From positions 107,316 through 141,905 of the forward strand of contig JBBHKE010002686.1 in the NCBI GenBank assembly GCA_037447655.1: a stretch of DNA of 34,590 nucleotides, written 5' to 3'. Source of the DNA: Zygnema cylindricum. Its lineage: Eukaryota > Streptophyta > Zygnematophyceae > Zygnematales > Zygnemataceae. Positions within the stretch are counted from its first letter, which is position 1; every line of letters starts with the position of its first letter. The notes below the pieces were generated by a model, which worked only from the letters and a program-made list of their open reading frames with translations, did no database searches and had not been told where the DNA came from. Below are positions 30,209 through 34,590 of the stretch, one piece after another. A program made the position numbers and the translations under genes.

Positions 30209-30781
30209 GTGTGTTTCCGGAAGAAAGCTCAAGGTTGTAATGGTTGTAGCAAAGGAAAACAGATTAGAAAATCTCATCCTGTCAAAGATGTGAGGTATAG
30301 AGCTAGTGCTCCCTTTGAGCTTGTTCATGTAGACTTATGTGGAGACGTCAAACCATTAAGTCTACGAGGACATAAGTATATCTTTGTATTTGTGGATGAT
30401 TATTGTCAAAAGAGTTGGGTATATTTGTTAAAACATAAGTCAGAAGCGTCATATAAGTTTTGGGAATTTGTTGTAATGGCTGAGAGAGAAACTGATAGAA
30501 AGTTAAAAGCAGTTAGATCAGATAATGGAAGAGAATATGTTGCTTTTAAAAGTTTTTGTCAAAAAAGAGGGATAAAGCAGCAATTTACGGTTGCGTACTC
30601 ATCTGAGTCTAAAGGAATTGCTGAGAGGAAGAATAGGACACTTCAAGAGATGGTTAGAGCTATGTTACATAGTACGAAACATAGTGTGAGGTTTTGGGGA
30701 GAAGCTATTTTTACAACAAATTACATCTGCAACAGAAGACTAACGTCGGTTTCTGGAGATAAGACGCCTGAAGAAATGTAG
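30209..30781 (+). pseudogene. E2 integrase
   Basis: A 190-codon open part contains CNGCSKGKQIRKSH, HVDLCGDVKP (first Asp), RSDNGREY (second Asp) and AYSSESKGIAERKN (Glu), so the DDE triad is still present. The frame matches E1 almost throughout. It ends in TAG at 30779-30781 where E1 has Trp in ELWSG, a single G-to-A change. Further stops follow in the C-terminal region (a Trp position near 30884 and one at 31021). Confidence 0.85.
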
Positions 30782-31232
30782 AGTGGTAGGATTCCATCTG
30801 TTCGACATTTGAGGATTTGGGGATGCCGAGCCACTGTCTACATCGAGAAAAGATATCGAGTGGGAAAATTCAGTCCCAGATCTTAGACAGGTACTTTTGT
30901 TGGATATAGTCCAAATTCAAGTCAATACAGGATTTTCAACCCCGCTACTCGAACGGTTGTCGAATCGAGGAATGTGGAGTTTCACAAAAATTTGGTGAAA
31001 GCAATGGAGTTTACAAAGCATTAGGAAGAAAGTTTGGATTTTGAGGAAGAAAGCAATTTGGAGGAGTTCAAAATTTATGACGAGAGTGAGGAAGAGGAGG
31101 ATGAAGAAATTCCATTGAAAAAGAAGAAATCTATTAAGGTTGGTAAGAGATCTGGATCCTCCCAATCAGATTTGAAAGCTTGAAAAGTGAGAATAGAAGT
31201 CAAAGTTCTAAGTCCAGTGAAAGATCAAAGAA

Positions 31233-31424
31233 ATGAATGCAGTTTGCCTTTTTGTAAGTGATAAGGATGAGAGGGATGATGTTGTTGAAGAAGAAGTTGT
31301 TGTTAGGAGAAGTAATCGAGCAAATAAAGGAAAGGCTCTTGACAGACTAACTCCTCATATGAATGCTAATGATAAGTCGGTTAATTTTATTTCAGGTGCT
31401 ACGTTAAATGAGTTTCTTTTATAG
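31233..31424 (+). pseudogene. E2 acidic linker up to conserved UAG
   Basis: This linker segment reads VVRRSNRANKGKALDRLTPH and then NFISGATLNEFLL, parallel to E1 (VRRSNRENKGKAPERLSLQ, NFISEAKLNEFLL). It ends at the conserved TAG (31422-31424). Linker sequence matching E1 begins upstream in other frames (about 30980). Confidence 0.7.
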
Positions 31425-31430
31425 CAATTA
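31422..31430 (+). promoter_or_regulatory. Candidate programmed readthrough stop (UAG CAA UUA)
   Basis: TAG CAA TTA is at the same position as 3991-3999 in E1, between LNEFLL and the RT segment, with 18 surrounding bases identical. This makes chance decay in both copies less likely. Confidence 0.5.
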
Positions 31431-32977
31431 CTGAGTGAGCCTCTGAATGGGGATCCTGAGTCCTATTCAGAAGCTGTAGCATCAAGTGATTGAAATGAAA
31501 AGTGGAAACCAGCTTTTGAGAAAGAACTTAAGTCTACTATTGATAATGGAACATTTGAAGAAGTAGTTTAACCAGAGGGAAAAAAGGCTAATGATTGTAA
31601 ATGGGTATTTAAGACTAAGACGGGTGCATTAGGTGAAATTATCAAATATAAGGCAAGATTAGTCGGTAAAGGTTTTCAACAGAAAGAAGGTATAGATTAT
31701 ACTGAAACATATGCACCTGTAGTTAAGTTTGATAGTTAAAGGATGATTATTGCGATTGCTGCTGCTAAGAGAAAGCATATCCACCAAATGGATGTGGAAA
31801 CTGCTTTTCTAAATGGAGAATTGGACGAAGAAGTATATATGAAGATTCTAGAAGAAGTTTCGGGCAATTCTGGAGATGTGTGGAAGTTGAAGAAGTCCCT
31901 CTATGGACTTAAGCAAGCACCGAGGATTTGGTATACTCGTCTTCATAAGGTACTTTTAGATTTTGGTTTTGTACGTACATTTTCGGATTTAGGTGTTTAT
32001 GTGAAAGGAGGAGTTGATCAAATTATTTTCAGTGTGTATGTTGATGATTTTATTATGATTTCAGATAGTCTTGAAAGGATGTAGGAATTGAAATGTTTTC
32101 TTAGTAAATTCTTCAAAGTTAGTGACTTAGGAAAAGCTAGATACATTCTTGGTATTGAGGTGATAAGAGATGAGTTTGGTTCCTTGAAACTTAGTCAGGA
32201 ACAATATTGTAACGAAGTCTTAGCTAGGTTTTCTATGTTGAATGCTAAGCCTTTAAGTACACATTTGGATCATAGAGTTCAGTTGAGTAAAGCAGAAAGT
32301 GAGCCATCAATTGATGTACCTTACAGAGAAGCAGTTGGTTGTTTGATGTACCTTAGTGTTGGAACTAGACCAGATATTTCAGCAGCTGATACTATTGTGA
32401 GTAAGTATTGTCAAGCACCTAAGAAGTGTCATTGGGAGAGTGTTAAAAGGATCTTTAGATATTTTGTTGGAACTTTAAGTTATGGTTTAGTTTATAAAGC
32501 GGATTCAGAGTTAGATTGTTTTAGATATTGCGATTCTGATTGGGGTGGAGACTTCGACACGGGAAAGTCAACATCTGGTTATGCTTTCGTATTATGTGGA
32601 GGTGCGATTTCATGGAGTTTGAGAATTCAACCTACGGTAGCATTAGGTTCTACGGAGGCCGAATATACGGCGGCTTGCCATGCTGCCAAAGCTTCAATTT
32701 GGTTAAGAGAAATGTTAAGTGAGTTGGGAATTATTATTAGGGGTATGAAGTTGTTTTCAGATTGTATGTATAGTATTGCATTCGCTAAGAATCCAGTGTT
32801 TCATAAGAGGACTAAGCACATTAGGATTTAATGGCATTTTGTTAGAGATTTAGTAAAAGCTGGTGAGATTGAGTTCATTTTTGTACCAACGGGTGAAGAA
32901 GCAACGGAAATGTTAACTAAAGTTGCTATGTATGATGTCTTTGTGAGAGGAAGGCCTAAGTTAGGATTGTTTTGAGT
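31425..32977 (+). pseudogene. E2 reverse transcriptase and RNase H
   Basis: RT and RNase H are recognisable throughout, in one dominant frame with stops. TGA near 31491 replaces Trp, and TAA near 31569 and 31737 replace Leu-type codons. TAG lies at 32082-32084, and TAA near 32827 replaces Gln. Motif A is QMDVETAFLNG with its Asp intact, SLYGLKQAPR is intact, and YVDD is present (SVYVDDFIMIS). RNase H has YCDSDWGGDF, STEAEYTA and HKRTKHIRI, and the C-terminus is RGRPKLGLF. The catalytic residues are better preserved than in E1, but the stops make it unable to yield a full protein. Confidence 0.88.
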
Positions 32978-33007
32978 TTGGTTAAGATTTAGTATAGATT
33001 CAACATT

Positions 33008-33017
33008 GAGAGGGGGA
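33008..33017 (+). promoter_or_regulatory. E2 polypurine tract
   Basis: GAGAGGGGGA lies one base before the 3' LTR and is nearly identical to the E1 tract. Confidence 0.8.
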
Positions 33018-33018
33018 T

Positions 33019-33675
33019 TGTTAGGATTATCAATGTTAGAATCTACGTTTACGTAATGTTGGTTCGTAGTTAGTGTGGTATAGATTTAGTCGCGCGTTAG
33101 TTTTATTTGTTTTGGTCGTGCGTCGGTTCGCGTATTGTGGTTTTGTTTCGTTTAGTTTGATTTTGTATTTTGTGCGTGTACGTTTCGCGTGTACGAGATT
33201 TGATTTGATTTGATTTATTTTTGTTTCGTTTAAGTTCTAGTACCGTACGTCGAGAAGTTTCGTTTCGCGCGACGTACATCTAGTTGTTTCGTTTCGCGTA
33301 AAATAAGTTTGTTGTACAAGACTTTGTCAGTTTTGTTTCTAGTAGTTTCATTTTGCGTTGTACCATATTTTGCGTCTAAGTACATTGTAACGCTTCTAGA
33401 AATAGTGTTCTAGATTATTTCCGTGGCTTAGTTAAAAAGCCATCGTGTGAGTGTGGTAGAATTATTAGAAAGAAAATTCGAAAGAAAATTAAGTAAAGTG
33501 TAATGTTTAAGGATTAAGTTAATATGAGTTTATTTTATTGAGTATTCTATTTGCCTCTATCTTGGATTATGAGCTTTCAATGTGTTATAATGTTTGTTTT
33601 GATTTTAATTTGGCTTCCGCATTGAGATATTTGAGTGATTTTGAGCGCATTCCGATTTGACTCTTATTCCTATCA
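33019..33675 (+). repeat. E2 3' LTR
   Basis: 657-bp partner of 27536-28187, starting TGTTAGG and ending TATCA. It has TTCTAGAA at 33394-33401 and TTCTAGA at 33408-33414. Confidence 0.93.
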
Positions 33676-33990
33676 CCTTCCCCCTTTCTCCCCTCCTCTC
33701 ACACTCCGCCTGTCCCTCCCACTTATCCTCCCCCTCACCTTGCCCCCTGTCCTCTCCCTCTTCCTTTCCCTTCACTCCCTCACCCAAAACCTCCCCCCCT
33801 CCTTTCCCCGCCCCCTTCCTCCTCCTCCTTCCTCCCTCTGCCCCTTCCCCCCCCTACTCCTTCCTCCTTCTCCCCCTCCCTCTCCCCCTTTCCTTGCTCA
33901 TTCCCCCCCCTTTCCCCATCCTTCTCCACCTCTCCCTCACCCTCCCCCTCCATCTCCCCTCCCCCTCCCCCTCCCCCTCCCCTCTCCCGT
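33676..33990 (+). repeat. Polypyrimidine tract (C/T-rich simple sequence)
   Basis: About 315 bp of nearly pure C and T, mostly CCCT/CCTCC blocks, starts exactly at the E2 right border. ORFs rich in Pro/Leu/Ser in this tract are artefacts. The other strand is G-rich, so triplex or G-quadruplex structure is conceivable. Confidence 0.9.
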
Positions 33991-34590
33991 TATTGAAAAT
34001 TAGACATGCAACAATTTTGAACACATGCCAACATATGGATAAAGAAAAAATGTAAAATTTGATAAGATACAATCAATGAAAATCTTGAAACGTTTTTCTT
34101 TGGAGAATATTCAACATGGAAAAAAAACATGCTTGACTTGGAGTTGTGTTCCTTGATTTGAACTTGACAAGTATCTTTTCATAAGCAAATAGTTGTTAAG
34201 GATTTCAATATGACATCGCATGTTTAATTTGTATTACGTCAGTATTTAAGTGAACTAGATAAATGCCGCAATCGTAAATAAAAAATTAAAGACAAATTTT
34301 TTTCATCAAGTGAGACACACAAAACCCTACAAAAAAGACAACGTGACACCAAAAAAACATAGATCGTTTGAAATCCATATCCAATTAATGTTGTTGTATG
34401 CTTAAACATTTTAAAAAGTGACTATCAATATTTACTAACAATACCGGGAAAAAAAAGTTTTCACCTACGAAATAATTATGTTGATGCAGCCTGTCCTTGC
34501 CATAACAGGTCACTATGTAAAATGTTATAGATATTACTAAAAATCCCGTTCAGAACCTAGGAATTTGAGAGATATCCCTCAAAATTCCAT
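33991..34590. other. Right flank, AT-rich, no gene seen
   Basis: I see no ORF, repeat or RNA gene that can be supported in this stretch. Confidence 0.5.

Larger units (their letters stand above)
27536..33675 (+). mobile_element. Ty1/copia LTR retrotransposon E2, degenerate
   Basis: LTRs lie at 27536-28187 and 33019-33675, with a PBS (TGGTATCGGAGC) at 28190 and a polypurine tract at 33008. It has the same gene order as E1, to which it is clearly related in LTR motifs, Gag, and the RGRPKLGLF end. The flanks CCTTT (27531-27535) and CCTTC (33676-33680) are probably a 5-bp target duplication with one change. LTRs differ by more substitutions than those of E1, plus a GATTT-unit indel, so it is older. 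Many stops, mainly from Trp, Gln and Leu codons, and several frameshifts inactivate it. Confidence 0.95.

Noticed and set aside
3991-31424. A reassigned genetic code in which UAG means Gln
   Set aside because: Other stops in E2 include TAA and TGA and stand mainly for Trp, Leu and Lys positions of E1, as expected for decay. The host Root cap gene ends normally at TAG.
33635-34055. Pro/Ser/Leu-rich ORFs of 122 and 132 codons
   Set aside because: They are translations of the C/T simple repeat in different frames.

Overview
The window looks like nuclear DNA of a land plant or close streptophyte relative. It carries a spliced, signal-peptide-bearing gene of the plant 'Root cap' family (LEA-related, with a VWF-D-like segment), several Ty1/copia retrotransposons primed by initiator-Met-tRNA-like sites, and long AT-rich intergenic DNA. 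A non-seed plant such as a bryophyte is my guess only. No bacterial-style operons, rRNA genes or CRISPR arrays are present.

Layout. 136-6143: a nearly complete copia element (E1) with 563-bp LTRs that differ at about 8 positions by eye; its gag-pol frame is broken by in-frame stops and one frameshift. The 3' LTR is followed by a second copy of the primer-binding site and leader, up to the gag ATG, and this is fused at 6203/6204 to the middle of exon 2 of a 5'-truncated Root cap pseudogene (6204-7778, + strand). 7779-10700: AT-rich DNA with a GATA/ATCGAT-rich palindromic block that may be a hAT-like relic. 10733-12640: a decayed copia relative of E1 (E3), cut off in the integrase-RT linker by a 2.5-kb minisatellite with a 10-bp unit (12646-15160). 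16400-18889, minus strand: the intact Root cap paralogue, five exons and 400 codons with consistent splice phases, TATA-like box at about 19110. 19833-20245: two abutting fold-back (MITE-like) structures. 22123-25560, minus strand: scattered remains of a copia element of another lineage (E4), recognisable from gag-like, pre-integrase, integrase-core and RT-start fragments. Two inverted copies of an undescribed ~306-bp SINE-like repeat lie at 23328-23633 (+) and 25697-26003 (-). 27536-33675: a second, older copia element (E2), related to E1, with near-matching 5-bp target duplications, LTRs and many stops. 33676-33990: a long polypyrimidine tract.

The only gene likely to make a functional host protein is the minus-strand Root cap gene. 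The most interesting signal is in the retroelements. E1 and E2 have diverged widely, yet both keep an in-frame UAG followed by CAA UUA between integrase and reverse transcriptase. This is exactly the tobamovirus-type leaky-stop context (UAG CAR YYA), with coding similarity on both sides, and it suggests programmed readthrough that would set the Gag-PR-IN to RT-RNase H ratio. Both LTR families also share a paired TTCTAGAA / TTCTAGA motif with the same 14-bp spacing, resembling heat-shock elements.
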